Made by a program: the position numbers and the translations under genes. Of a stretch of 64,000 nt of DNA, positions 1 through 10,952 are shown in pieces. A model generated the notes under the pieces. It saw nothing but the letters and a program-made list of their open reading frames with translations, did not search any database and had not been told where the DNA came from. This DNA is from Ophiosphaerella korrae. Its lineage: Eukaryota > Ascomycota > Dothideomycetes > Pleosporales > Phaeosphaeriaceae. Each line of letters begins with the position of its first letter. Position 1 is the first letter of the stretch. The stretch spans positions 161,435 to 225,434 of the forward strand of contig JALNQF010000057.1 in the NCBI GenBank assembly GCA_028456385.1, given 5' to 3'.

Positions 1-1
1 T

Positions 2-649
2 AAAGCACTAGAACTTAAGCAATTTGACGCTTTCATGAGTCGCGAACTCCCAAGAAAGGTTCGCAAGGCTTCGGAGACTGAGATAGTCAAGATAATTGGG
101 CCTATCGAAGAGACATTGAAGAATCAGCTAGAAAACATTGTTCGAAATTGTCAAGAGGCTTTGACTAGGAGTTTTCTTGACACTGTGCAACCCCTAGCTT
201 CGTACTCCAGCAACGGCGCAGAGCCGGTAGAGACCCCATATCTCATACAGTCAGCTTGTGCAACCAATACGAGTGAAGTCGTTTGGAGCCAAGCGACAAA
301 TATCACGAGCGATGAGTTATCGCAACACTTCATTCCTCCCGAGTCAACACCAAGTCCATGGCCCAACATTATCAACCCGGTTGATAGAAATAGCTATTTT
401 ATGTCGTCATGTTCGGATTCGGCATATTGTTCGCATTCAGGAAGCTCTAATCCCTCGTTTCTCAGTAATGATTGGCTCGCAGGATCAACAATGGGGACGG
501 CACCCGTAAACACTGGAAATAATGATGATTCGCCTAGCATACAACATGTGCCAATATTGTGCTTCGATGACCAACAACCTGCGAGTTACATTGGAAAAGG
601 GAAAGAAAAAGCCGTGTGGAGCATTACAAGCCCTGCGTTCGAGAACTGA
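2..649 (+). CDS. C-terminal end of a probable fungal transcription-factor-like protein (5' partial)
   Basis: An open frame runs from the left edge to a stop at 647-649, with no start required at the internal Met at 35. The first 50 residues are charged and helical, with a run like LPRKVRKA followed by an I-E-E-x-L-K-x-Q-L segment ending in R-N-C-Q. I remember this pattern from the tails of fungal C2H2-type regulators. The rest is Ser/Asn/Pro-rich and low in complexity, as in activation regions. No zinc finger lies inside the window, so the DNA-binding part, if any, is outside. Family assignment is tentative; that a coding 3' end is present is more secure. Confidence 0.5.
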   Translation, partial: KALELKQFDAFMSRELPRKVRKASETEIVKIIGPIEETLKNQLENIVRNCQEALTRSFLDTVQPLASYSSNGAEPVETPYLIQSACATNTSEVVWSQATNITSDELSQHFIPPESTPSPWPNIINPVDRNSYFMSSCSDSAYCSHSGSSNPSFLSNDWLAGSTMGTAPVNTGNNDDSPSIQHVPILCFDDQQPASYIGKGKEKAVWSITSPAFEN

Positions 650-1289
650 GGGCTGTCAAAACGATGAGACCTGGGGCTATAGGTATACTGTTCTACACGA
701 AAATGGTATGTCAGAAGATAAAAATGTTTCAAGCGGAAGGATAAGCATGGGCGTTAAACGCAAAATTTAAGGTTCTCATTTGAAGACTTGCTAAGACGGC
801 ATCGGTCAATAATACACCACTTCCCCTCAGGCTTTCGACCAAATAGATCAAGCTTTCCATCACTTCATTGTTTAAAGTAGATCCTGGATATTGGGAATCA
901 GTGTGACACATTTGGTTGGGTTGTCTCGAGGCCTTGGTTCAAGCTTTTGGTGTGGTTGGCCACGCTGGTTTCGCATTCATTCGCGGATATAGGAGTAGTT
1001 TCAGGATACGATTCGAGGAAAATGTCGTTGGGATCGTTTTCCACGGTCTATTTGTTCGAAAAATGGATAATTTCGGATGCCTAGGCCCCAACATGGGCGA
1101 TGGTATAAGTAATTTCGTGATTGTTTGAGGAGGCCATTCTTGCATGAACTTGTAATAAGATATTGTAGACTCGGAGATGGTGTGATGAAGTGTATTAGAA
1201 CTCGAGGCAATCCAATATATTTATAAATATTTATTTCTTCAAAAGGCTATGCAGCATGACTTTGCTTATGGCGAATGTGTTACCTGTCA
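650..1289. other. Intergenic stretch, no supported gene
   Basis: Both strands carry only short overlapping frames without recognisable domains or good codon structure. This probably holds the 3' untranslated region of the preceding gene and unremarkable spacer. Confidence 0.5.
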
Positions 1290-2465
1290 GTGGTAGTTGT
1301 GTGCCAAATATGCGCGCCGACGACATGGACAGACAACAAACACTCTTATGGTAAGAAGAAAGATTAGTGTTCAAAAGGAGCACTCTTAATAAAATTCAAG
1401 AGAATCGTTTTTCAACTCTCTAAAGATAGTAGCGCTACAGGTTGCACTGCGTTTGATTATAGCGCAGATCTTGCGCGCAAGTCCTCTTGGTTTCCATACG
1501 GCCAGCTAGACCAACACCAAATTGCTCAACTCAACGCGCACATTCAGCGCAAATATATGAGCCCCAACAAATATTTGATAGCACCCCTGTATTTAGCCGT
1601 GTAGAACGGTTTGGGGTGTATGTGAAAGCCCACATGATGTCCAGGGTACTTAGGTAACATGGAGTGCAGGGATAGGAACTGAACAGGTCGCTAAGGCGAC
1701 AGATAACGCTGCGTATTATGAGGCCCATGACTTCTTCAATAACAGCAACGCTGGAATGCACCGCATCAATACGTGTTTGGCGTAGGTCTACACTCTTTGA
1801 GGCATTTGAGATAAAATTTGTTATACTCATAGCATTACCGATAATAAAAGTCCCCACAATATTATGCCCGAAACCTAGATGAAGTAGTATGTAGCTGAAA
1901 GCAATCGTAAGAACAACACCCGTTGCAGCCCCTAGTACGGCTAGGTTGAGATTGGCTTTGAGTAGGTCTAGATAGGTAGACAAGCCACCCTAAAACATAA
2001 TGAGAGTAAGTCCTAACTTACGTAGCCGAGATGCATGAATGTTTCAACTCAGTCATGATGCAGGATGTTAGCAAGTGACTTACCACGATAATTCCAACTA
2101 CGATAGGACCAATAACGCTGGCGCGAATGATCATGGCGGAAACATATTCAGGGACCCAAATAAAAGTAAAGAAGCATACGAAGGTTGGAATTTCCGTAAC
2201 CAAACAGCGGTGTTAGTCAATTCGATGTGTAGTGGACAGGTATTGCAAAAACGGAGTTGTCGCAGCGCTACCAGGCATCGCCAAGAGTAGTAAAGTTGCC
2301 AACCTCCCTTTTCAAAATAGTCATATAAGTTGCAGTAGACCTGGTATGAATTTACATAATCAAATAGTACACGTATTCGATACGCTAATGATGCAGGGTC
2401 CACAGGGTTTTCCAGTGAATAGTAGCACACCGCATCTTGCTACAACGGCCAATAATAAAGAAAAT
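1290..2465 (+). repeat. Diverged direct repeat, copy A (partner at 9892-10755)
   Basis: The segment from 1290 (ggtagttgtgtgccaaatat) to about 1600, and again 2205-2460, aligns by eye with 9892-10215 and 10300-10755 in the same orientation. Shared blocks include a 'gccaaatatgcgc' start, an 'aaagatag' block, 'cctcccttttcaaaatagtc' (copy B: 'tctcccttttcaaaatagtc') and 'gtacacgtatt'. Copy A keeps an extra 600 bp coding for an antiporter remnant that copy B lacks. Many differences are transitions. This looks like an old duplicated gene segment or an element carrying antiporter sequence. Confidence 0.65.
1531..2430 (-). pseudogene. Broken CPA-type Na+(K+)/H+ antiporter
   Basis: Read on the minus strand, three successive frames show antiporter-like pieces. 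An N-terminal piece lies near 2430-2220. A membrane segment with a G-P-x-V-x-G-I-I motif lies at about 2200-2080. A longer piece at 1983-1700 has a hydrophobic helix, then D-L-R-Q-T-R, then I-E-E-V-x-G-L-I-I-x-S-V-I, typical of the CPA ion-exchange core around transmembrane helices 3-5. The pieces are in different frames with stops between them, and after about 1700 the frame loses similarity. It is therefore a remnant lacking most of the C-terminal half. It sits inside repeat copy A. Confidence 0.65.
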
Positions 2466-2523
2466 TCCTGTCATTGACCTCAACCGCTCAGCAAAAGGCG
2501 AAATAACAACACCCAGTCCAAAA

Positions 2524-3583
2524 TGGCTTCAAGCTTCTATCTCTATAACACCCCGGCGGAGGTTAAGAACGCCAAGGTCAGCACCAAAAGACAACAGCCC
2601 GCCAGGCCCTTTAGGTTGGAGCTAATACGGGGTATCTAGGGACTGCACCTGATAACCATGTCCACTTCGAATTGCAAGAATGTCCAGATTATTCTTGGGA
2701 AATTGAAGGAGTTGTATGGCACCGAGTGTGAGGAAAACTGGCCCAATTGGTTCTTTGCATGAGGCGCTGACGATAATTACCTAGACACTAAGACAATAAT
2801 TGACACCAAAACCAATGAGCAGAAGGATGGCTCTTGAAACTCAATCCAAATGGTAGGTAACCAGTTTTAGGCACGAAGAATCTACTTATTCGTAACCGCA
2901 GGACGGATCCTAGTCACCGTCGACAACACCAAGAGCCCGCCTTTCCCAGTGATAGAGACCTCGGTCGAGCTGCTTTACTTCTTCAAAAAACACTATAAGA
3001 ACGCTGCGTTCGGATTTACAGACGATCATGAGCGGAGCGAATGTTTGCAATGGCTCTTCTTCTGACATGGCAATGTATTCACCCTCCTAACGCTGATACT
3101 TCATCTGTGTCAGCTAATTGCCAGGGCCAACCGATCCAAGGCCAATCGAGTTGGTTCTCCAAGAACGCTAAGGAAAATACGCGTAAGTATCTGAAATTTG
3201 TACTGCCTCTTGGTAAGCATTCCTGATTGTTGGTGAGTGTAATCGCCCCCAATCGTTTCAAGAACGAAGTCCTCCACATCTACGGTGTCATCGAGCTCCA
3301 GCTCTCGGGCAAATACACTGACCAAGTCAAAGAATACCTCGCCGGCAAAGGCGCAAGTCGGTACTCTGTCGCAGACATCTCCACTTGGCGTAAGAACTTC
3401 TCTTTCCCAACACGTACCGCTTTTTGACTGACATCCGCAAGCTTGGTTGGATGGCTGGAAAAGCAACGGCCGGATCACCCAGGAGAACATGAACCAGTTC
3501 CCGCATCTGCAGAAGTGGATTGAGCGCATCAGGCAGCCGCCTGCAGTGCAGCGAGGCACGGATCCGAAGGCTTGGGCGGTGTA
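2524..3583 (+). pseudogene. Glutathione S-transferase (URE2/GstA-like) pseudogene
   Basis: Successive segments match a fungal URE2-like glutathione transferase in order. They are an N-terminal Y-L-Y-N-T-P-like start (2524), a thioredoxin-fold piece with L-K-E-L-Y-G-T-E (about 2690-2740), an L-K-L-N-P-N-G-R-like piece near 2833-2905, then V-x-x-T-x-S-P-P-F-P-V-I-E-T, E-C-L-Q-W-L-F-F near 3038-3064, a helix with the L-S-G-K-Y-T and Y-L-A-G-K-G-A motifs (3300-3360), and a C-terminal F-P-H-L-x-x-W-I-E-R-I. The segments fall in different frames and are interrupted by stops at 2635-2637, about 2760 and 3066. These cannot all be explained by introns, so the gene is dead. The ancestral product would have conjugated glutathione to electrophiles in the cytosol. 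Confidence 0.85.
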
Positions 3584-4510
3584 AGGGTGTGTGAGCGCAT
3601 TGAGACGATCTTGAGAAATTGACGCACTAGCTCGAGTGGTGGGAGAGAGAGAAAATCGAAATTCGTGGAAACCTTTAAGTGTGCTGAATTTGATGATTGA
3701 TAGATTTTCATGATGTTGAGATATTGTGGTTTCCATGCAAGTCTTCGTCTATTTAGTTCAGTTTGCGCATTCATCCTCTCTACTATTTTTTACCACTTGT
3801 TTCCCATCATTAGCGTCTCATCGATACAAAGCAGAGTAGTAGTTGACACTATGTTTTTTGTGGTTTTGCTACGATGTACTTCGTTCAAGGCGCTCTTTCT
3901 TCGATCTTCGTGCGCAGTGAGCTTCCTTTTTCCTTCCGTACACACCCTCTGCTCGCGCCGTACAAACTTCCTTAACAACAATATTCATTTGTTCATTTGT
4001 TCGTTCGTTCAACTGCTCACTTAACTTATTTTTCCGATAAAAGCTTTGTTTGATGTTTGCGGCGAGGGTCGAAGTTTCCTTCCTGACGCGAGGCGCAGCG
4101 TTTGAGTTTTCCAATCGGCTCTTTTGCACCACCTTGCTTCTTTGCCCTCGGCCACAATCTTCAAAAGTCAATTAAATCATAGCGTTGTCTTTTATCTGTT
4201 AATATTTAGATAATAGCTTTATTTCAGCTAAAAAAAAAAAGGAAATGTACTAGGTTTGTATGGCCTGATCGATTTATCCGCCGAAATTTCCAATCGGAAT
4301 AGCGGATAGATCGGAGCGGATTGCTGTGGGCTTTGGTCTATCCGATTCAGATATGGCCATGTTGTTGACCTATATAGGTCGGTCAATGATGTGCCAAATC
4401 CGACTGATCCGACTAATTAACATCCCTCGATAAAGACTGCCTCGACCTCGTAAAATAACATCTCACCTTTATCAATCGAACACCTATTTAGATTCCTCTC
4501 CTTGCTCGAA
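3584..4510. other. Intergenic stretch, no gene seen
   Basis: Only noise frames are present. There is a T-rich, Ttcg-repeated patch around 3990-4010 and a short poly-A at about 4230. The segment 4250-4500 lies upstream of the dienelactone hydrolase start and is pyrimidine-rich near 4440-4500, so it may be the old promoter of that gene. Confidence 0.4.
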
Positions 4511-5085
4511 ATGCTCAGTCCTCAATCCTCATTCAAACAATTCAATTCACTCTCTCCTACAACATCCTGTCCCGACTACTTTCGTGGAGGAGTCTTTAAG
4601 GGCCATCTCACTGGCAACGAGGTCACAATCCATAGTGTCAAGACTCACGTTATTAAACCCGAAGCCAGTGTCACGCCCAAGGGCATCATAGTTTTCATAA
4701 CTGATACATTTGGCTGGGACTTTGTAAACAACCGGGTCTTATCCAACCACTATGCCAAGAGAGGTTTCCTAGTCTACTGCCCAGACCTCATGAATGGTCC
4801 GTCCCGTCCCCAAGACTCTTAACCTACACCTAATTTATAGACACCTAAAGGCCATGTTATATCTCCTTCGATCCTCCCTGTTGTGGACACGCTCTTAGAG
4901 AAAGCATCCTAGTTCACCACTATCTTCGTCAAGTCCTTCCTCTTCCTCAAGGTCCTGTACCACGTGATCCCCTGGATGATAGCCCTACTTCAATAAATTA
5001 GGTAGCCAGCCTTGAATACCATCCAATTTCCTCCCTCTATGCATTCCTCCATTCCGTCCTCTCCCTAAGCTGGATAATTTCCACA
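4511..5085 (+). pseudogene. Dienelactone hydrolase family pseudogene, truncated
   Basis: The first 104 residues (4511-4822) are a good N-terminal half of a fungal dienelactone hydrolase-like protein. They contain C-P-D-Y-F-R-G-G, P-K-G-I-I-V-F-I and G-W-D-F-V-N-N-R, with a Y-C-P-D-L-M-N-G strand. The frame then stops at 4822 (in the N-G-x-x-x-P region). Downstream to about 5085 the same family's hydrophobic segment (V-V-D-T-L-x-E-K-A-S, then F-F/L-K-V-L) is legible with further stops. The nucleophile-bearing second half is missing, so no active enzyme is expected. The ancestral product is an alpha/beta hydrolase. It lies tail-to-tail with the MFS gene. Confidence 0.8.
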
Positions 5086-5133
5086 ACGAAGAAACGGCAA
5101 TATCTCCGTTGGCATGATCGTCTGAACAGCTGT

Positions 5134-7165
5134 TTAGGCACCGCTGTCACTAGGCTTCTTCGCGTTAACATTATTCCACTTGCTATACAAGCCGACAGGA
5201 ACAGTGACGCCGCAGGCCCCGATAGTAATTGCGAAAGCAACCTTGATACCCCATGCGTACGCATGGACAACACCGTCCAGCTCGGCTCCGGAAAATACCT
5301 GGTGCAGCTCAGTGGCACCGGTAGCCGTGACTAGGGCGGGATTGACGCTCGGTGCGGTGTTGGCAAGCTTGTGCACGAGCTGGTTGACGAAGCCGGATTG
5401 CGCGGCTGCGATAAAAAATGTGCCACCGATAGATCGACAGACTGTGCACGAGGGACACACTTAGCTTAGGGATACAAGGGGGTAAATAAAATTGACGAAA
5501 TCCTAGGACAGGGCGTAGGAGAACTTACATATAATAATTGCGGTCGTAGGAGCCATGTCGCTTGGCGCAGCAAAAGCCTGCGCAACGATGACCGGGACTT
5601 GGAAGGCGATGCCGTATCCGAAGCCTGCCAAGATCTGATACCCAACCCATTTGCCTGTGGAGGTCCTAATGTCGAGAGTATACAGTAGACCAGCGGCGAT
5701 AGTTACGATCACAGAGCCAGTTGTTAAATAAGGAGCTGCAACACCCGTCTTCGTGATGATTCTGCCTGAGGTATATGTGGCAATGCCAAACATGATGATG
5801 AGAGGGATGTTGCGCACACCCGAGCCAATCGGACTGATGTTGTAGATGCTTTGAAAATAAATGGGCAGGTAATAGAGCGTGACGAAATACGATCCAGCGA
5901 AGAAGAAGCCCCATACGCCGTTGACCCAGACGGCCCTTTGGCGTATAAGGCGTGGTGTCAGCATGGCACGTTCGCCTTGCCATATTTCTATAATTATGAG
6001 TGCAAGAACCATGACAGTGAAGCCGACGAGTAAACCGATAACAACGCTGGAATTCCACGCATGGGTTACACCACCGTACTGAAGAGCTAGAAGCAAGGTG
6101 AGGGATACACCCATTATAAGCACTGTCCCTAAAAAGTCCATATGTAGAAGCTTCTCTTTGAGCGTAGCATCGACCACCTTAGCGGCTTGAGGAGTCTTGA
6201 AGGTGAGCAGGATGATAAGAGCGGCCACACCACCGATTGGAAGATTGATATAGAAGCACCTAAAGTTATCATGTCAGGCCAGGTCTTATCATATAAGGAG
6301 TCGATGACTGGAAATGGTCCTGTTTTGCAACAAAGACAAAGCAGTACAACATTCTTGACTCACCACCTCCAAGACGCCGCATCTGTGAGCCCTCCACCGA
6401 TGAGTGGTCCAGCGACAGCGGCGACGCCATATGAAGCACCAATAACCCCTGTGTAGGTAGCTCTTTTCGTGGGCTCAGCAGCAAAGGCAGAAATCGTGTA
6501 TACTCCAGGCGCGATACCCGAGGCACCAAGACCGGCGATGGCACGTCCAACAATCAGAGTCGTTGAGTTTGGGGCAACAGCGCAGATCAAACTCCCAAGT
6601 TCAAAGATGAAGATTGCCACCAGGAAACTGGCTTTGAGGGGAAAGTATTTATACACTTTGCCCCACAGTGACTGGAACGCTCCGAGCGTCATGAAATAAG
6701 CCGAGCCGTACCACGAGATATCGTCAAGTCTGTTGAATTGGTCGGTAATCTTTGGAATAGCGGTTGCGACAATGGTCTAAATCGAGAGAATCAGCTTACT
6801 GACGTGTGATGCATTGGCAAAAGACGACTCTGCGAGAAACTTGGAGCGGTAGAACTCACCTGATCCACAGAAATGAGGGTGATACTGAGCACGAGCGCAA
6901 GCATTATGAACAAGACTTCGACACCCTTCGGATATGCAACAGATTCTTGCGGCTTATCCACGGCTTTTTCTTTATTAGCAGGACCATCGTCTTCGGGGAT
7001 TTCTGGTTTCTCTACGCCATTAACAGTCGAGGATGCCACAGTGGACGGTTCGTTAGACTCGACGATCTGCTTTTCTTTTTCAGACTCGACCTGATGTGTT
7101 TTCTCTCCGGTCGCTTCGAGCTTGCCGTCCTCTAGCAAGGGAGGCGGATATTTTGATAGAGACAT
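5134..7165 (-). CDS. DHA2-type (14-helix) MFS exporter
   Basis: Four exons join in frame: 7165-6860, 6776-6364, 6259-5529 and 5441-5134, giving 585 residues. All three introns are GT-AG and 83-104 nt or shorter. The first 90 residues are hydrophilic, rich in Glu/Lys/Pro. The membrane part then begins with [14 protein letters not shown], the DHA2 motif in helix 1. It continues with G-x-x-x-[16 protein letters not shown]-x-x-x-G-P-L-I-G-G and W-R-W-C-F-Y-I-N-L-P, which are hallmarks of GliA/TRI12-like drug and metabolite exporters at the plasma membrane. I chose the Met at 7165 because an upstream Met lies in poor context. Substrate is unknown. It is intact although its neighbours (GST, hydrolase, AflR-like factor) are dead. 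Confidence 0.93.
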
Positions 7166-7280
7166 GTGTTTTTCGTGTGGCTCAATAGCTTCGACTTGAT
7201 ATGAGACTCTATATCCTTTAGGAACGCAACTCCGAAGCAATTAGTGTCCGTTTAGCTTATATAGATCAGGTTATCCAAAC

Positions 7281-7331
7281 GTACGGAGGTAATGTACGGA
7301 GATAATGTACGGAGGTAATGTATGGAGGTGC
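7281..7331 (+). repeat. Short tandem repeat, 13-bp unit
   Basis: About four copies of gtacggaggtaat, with one A and one T substitution, lie just upstream of the MFS exporter start. They could be promoter-proximal protein sites or simply a small minisatellite. Confidence 0.8.
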
Positions 7332-8506
7332 ATGCCCAAATATCATTTGATTGTAGCCCTTGGTGCTCGCTTGTCACCATATCAGACCCCTGCCAGTGTT
7401 GTATACCGGAGCTAGGCCTAGTGAAACGCCGTTAAGTCCGCAAACCTGTTAACGTCGCTCGTCCAAATAGTGCGGTAGTATAAACCATACTGCAGAGATT
7501 CCAGGGGATACCTCAGGTTGTCAGACACCTCAAAATTCTACGGTATCTACTAATTCCTCGTTGTTTTTAGCTAGCAGGGGCTTAAAATATAATAAGGGTG
7601 AGCGTTGATGATTGAATAAATAGCAGCCCTTCGTTTCCTTCGGTTCCATCTATATCCACAATAATCCTTCACATGGATGCCGAGAGATACAAGGCCAGGC
7701 GCGTCAATCACGACATAAGTTCACCGGGACCGACCCATACCCTGCTAACTAAAAACGACAAACCTGAAATTACACAGTATATTCAGTTCAAGATTTCTCA
7801 TTACAGCTCACGAACTAATGGTGAGTCAACGTAGGAGTCTCCTTGTCCCCCTTCAGACCTTGCAAAAGTTCCGACTTTAGGACCGGACCAGGGAAATCTT
7901 ACAGGAATAGGTACACATGTGACTCTTTCGAAAAAATGCGCCTATTCTTGTCAATTCTAATTCTAAACCCGATTAAGAACATATAGGCCCACACCAATAA
8001 TGGGCTTCCACTAGCTAAACAATCAGCATTCTTAGTTGAGAATCCTTCGACTCTGTATTCAATCTAGCTAAATATGAACCCCTTCCTTTATGCAAGTTTG
8101 AAGCTCCTAAATGGCCTTACTAAGCTTGACATACTCATCAGGTAGGGTTCTAAGTATAAACTGAGCAGAGTCGACAATACCTTATAAGCTGCCGCTTTCT
8201 TTACCGCCTTCGGACCCAAACGTTAGCTTGTATCAGTCGGTTCCCTATTCAAAGGCTGCAACCTATACAGTTAAGTAGGTGTATAATCAGCTGCAGAACT
8301 GTAATAAATTACGCAGAGGACAACCTAGCGCTGTACAAAGTTTACTGTTACGGCTCGGTCCCTTAAACTATAGACCCTAAGGACCTCTTAATAGAGTTAA
8401 AAACTGCGCGGAAGAGGGCTATGACGTACTAGTAGGAGGCGAGAGCAAGAAAAATGGGGCTGTATTAAATAGGCAGCGGTCGCTCGCTTTCATCGCGGGA
8501 TGGGGG
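7332..8506. other. Intergenic stretch, stop-rich
   Basis: No frame over 60 codons with domain-like content is present on either strand. The DNA is rich in TA and stop triplets, as expected for decayed, possibly repeat-derived sequence. A patch at 7600-7660 (gttgatgattgaataaat, then cccttcg) resembles 14170-14215, hinting at a shared dispersed element. Confidence 0.4.
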
Positions 8507-9240
8507 TCACGAAAGGTCATATGTGCTATCCGCCAGAGGGATGCTGTTGATGATGCACACCAAAGCATTCGCGGCCTTGAAAGCTTCATTCACCTCAGGA
8601 GAGTTTGCCGTTAAGAGCATAGTAATGGCTGCGCATTCAAGTTCTCCTGTGGCGCCTATGGCCCGGTTGCTCAGTTTCATCAGCTGCCCTGTCAGGGTCT
8701 CTTTGCCTTCGTCCCGAGAAAGTGTCGGGCTAGTCGTTGAGCTCTCTTGGGTCTTTTTGTCATCATCTGTATTATATTTGAGGTCAGAGTTGATGTTCCA
8801 ACTGTATGTGTCGCCATCGTCGATGCAGGGTATGTTGTGTCGAGCGACAGCATCATCAGGTCGTTGAGGTCATATCCTGCAACATCCTACTTGAGAGCAC
8901 GCTCGAGGGATCCTGATTGAGATATGCATTTCCTCTGGACGATGAGACGTCTCCCCCCTTTGCTCGTCTGTTTCTCTGCCTCACTTCAAATGACGCGATT
9001 AATTGACCAGTCCAAGAAAGAAAATACATAATGCGCAAGGGAGACACATGAAATAAAGCTGTACGAACATGGCACGCCCGCCTTTGTACATCGCTCGCAT
9101 AGGGCGAGATGGTTGCCGCCATCATTAACGGCCGTTGATAATCCCCAATTCTTAAGGCATCGCACCTTTTGCTGGCAGCAACGATCGCATGAGTATCGTT
9201 GAGAGAAAATTTTGCTGGTGAAGAGCATAGAAGTAAGCAT
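8507..9240 (-). pseudogene. AflR-like Zn2Cys6 regulator, decayed
   Basis: On the minus strand at 9210-9065 there is a binuclear zinc cluster: Y-S-C-D-R-C, then Q-K-V-R-C, a longer loop, C-E-R-C and G-V-P-C-S-Y. A possible intron (donor near 9050, acceptor near 8990) leads to a basic V-R-Q-R-N-R-R-A-K-G segment. The next segment (8840-8507) is in another frame. It contains L-M-K-L-S-N-R-A and N-S-P-E-V-N-E-A-F-K-A-A-N-A-L, like the C-terminal helices of AflR-family secondary-metabolite regulators. No splice pair that I can find joins the frames without a stop near 8870, and the usual central region is largely missing. I therefore call a pseudogene; an unrecognised intron remains possible. Confidence 0.65.
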
Positions 9241-9891
9241 ACTTTTTCGTTCACAAACGGACCTAAGTAGTGATAGGCAGTGAGGACCGTTGTTAGCACA
9301 GTACGCAACAAGCAATTCAATCCATTCACTCTAACAGACTCACTTACCTATCTAGGTAGGATTTAAACCTCTATAGGGAACTGCTAGGCCTAAAGACGTG
9401 CTCATTCAATCCAATCCGAGCCTTCTAGAACCTAATAAATTGGTTGTTCCAGAGTCTGGTTGTTAGCGGGCTAGCCTATTTTAGCGTAGCTGATTGTTAT
9501 CAGGCATCCAATACTAAGATTCTTTAATCTGCACTAGTCTTATTATTTCAGGCTGGAAGGGTTAGAATTAGGCTGGAGTTTATCAGGGAGAGCGGTTCTC
9601 CGGAGAAGAATGTCAAGGTAAGCAAGATAAGGGAACAAAATCGCGGAGTATAAGCGAGCTATCAGTCTCTCCATAAATCTTTATAACCCAGCCATACGAT
9701 TTGAGGAGACGAGCTCCCTTTACGGCCTAGCACATCTCACTTAAGCCAGATTATACGGTAGCTGGATGTAGATTTAGAGATGCTATGAGGAATTGTCTTA
9801 GTATTTGAACTATGCTGATAGATTTATAATTAATCGTTTCTTCAAGGGGTCTCCTTCCTCGACTCTAGGCCTAGTTGAGGTGTGGTCTATG

Positions 9892-10755
9892 AGCGGTAGT
9901 TGTGCGCCAAATATGCGCACCCATCTTCCACACTAAACAACAAACACCCGCATTGTGGGAACAAAGATACGTTTTTGAAGAGAGCAGTTAATTAAATGGC
10001 AGTAAATGAATTATAAGGGTTCCAAAGATAGCAGCTGAGTTAGCGTTACAATTTGCTCTGCGTGAGATTGTAGCGCACATCCTGCGCGCAAGGCACCTTT
10101 GACTTTGCTTCCACTCAGCCCAATATCCTGACACCGTACCGCATAGGCTTTTGTGCAAATTGAGCGCAAAAAGTTGAGACCTAGGGAATATTAGAAAGAG
10201 AACGGGAGAGGGTCGATAATTTAGTACGACCAAAAGAAATTAGGGGACGATACGAAGATTAACTTTTCACCAACTGAGGCGCGATGTCAGTTAGGTCAAT
10301 ATGTGGCTGACAGGGCTAGGGAACACAGTTTCGGCTTCATGGATGGTATTGCAAAAATGGAGCTGTGGCACTACCACCGGATATTACCATAACTAGTTAC
10401 GTTATCAATCTCCCTTTTCAAAATAGTCTCATAGTTCTCAGTAAGTTTGATGCGAATTCGCATAGGTATCTGGTAGAACATTACCTCTCAGTAAAGTGAA
10501 AAAGTGAGAAAATTACTCTCTGTATGCTTATGTTAGGCGAATACGATAGATTTTATACTACTGATTCCTTTACTAAAAGTCTTAGATTACTCTAGGTATT
10601 GGTATCGATATCTTGAAGAAAGGCTCAGGCTACTATATCTCAAGTGCCCAACATCCCACTTTTCCGGCTGACCAAGAGAGTACACGTATTTGACACGCTA
10701 AGGTCCAAGGGTCCATTGGAATTTTCAGCGAATAGCAACACGCCGCAGTGACATA
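9892..10755 (+). repeat. Diverged direct repeat, copy B (partner at 1290-2465)
   Basis: This is the same series of blocks as copy A but lacks about 600 bp of antiporter coding sequence. A remnant of the same N-terminal antiporter piece can be read on the minus strand near 10750-10690 (C-C-Y-S-L, then D-P, then I-R-V-L). Around it, 9241-9891 holds no gene and is AT-rich with many stops. Copy B ends about 200 bp before the ArsH start, so the ArsH promoter abuts or overlaps it. Confidence 0.6.
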
Positions 10756-10952
10756 CCGCGAGCCCGGCAGTGACGTTCCATGTACCCTCAGATCAAAAAT
10801 TTCATAGGCATATACCATTTCAACCTCAGAGGCATATCGCGGATATATTATTTCTTGCCGCTCACAGTACTCTTATGATTATTTATCGTTGGCTATACCG
10901 GACGAGTGTTTGTAATCATCCGATATTCAACCTCCGCCGACCACTTTTGCGC

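Noticed and set aside
916..1128. 70-codon frame after the first gene
   Set aside because: No signature, overlaps two minus-strand frames of equal size; not supportable as a gene.
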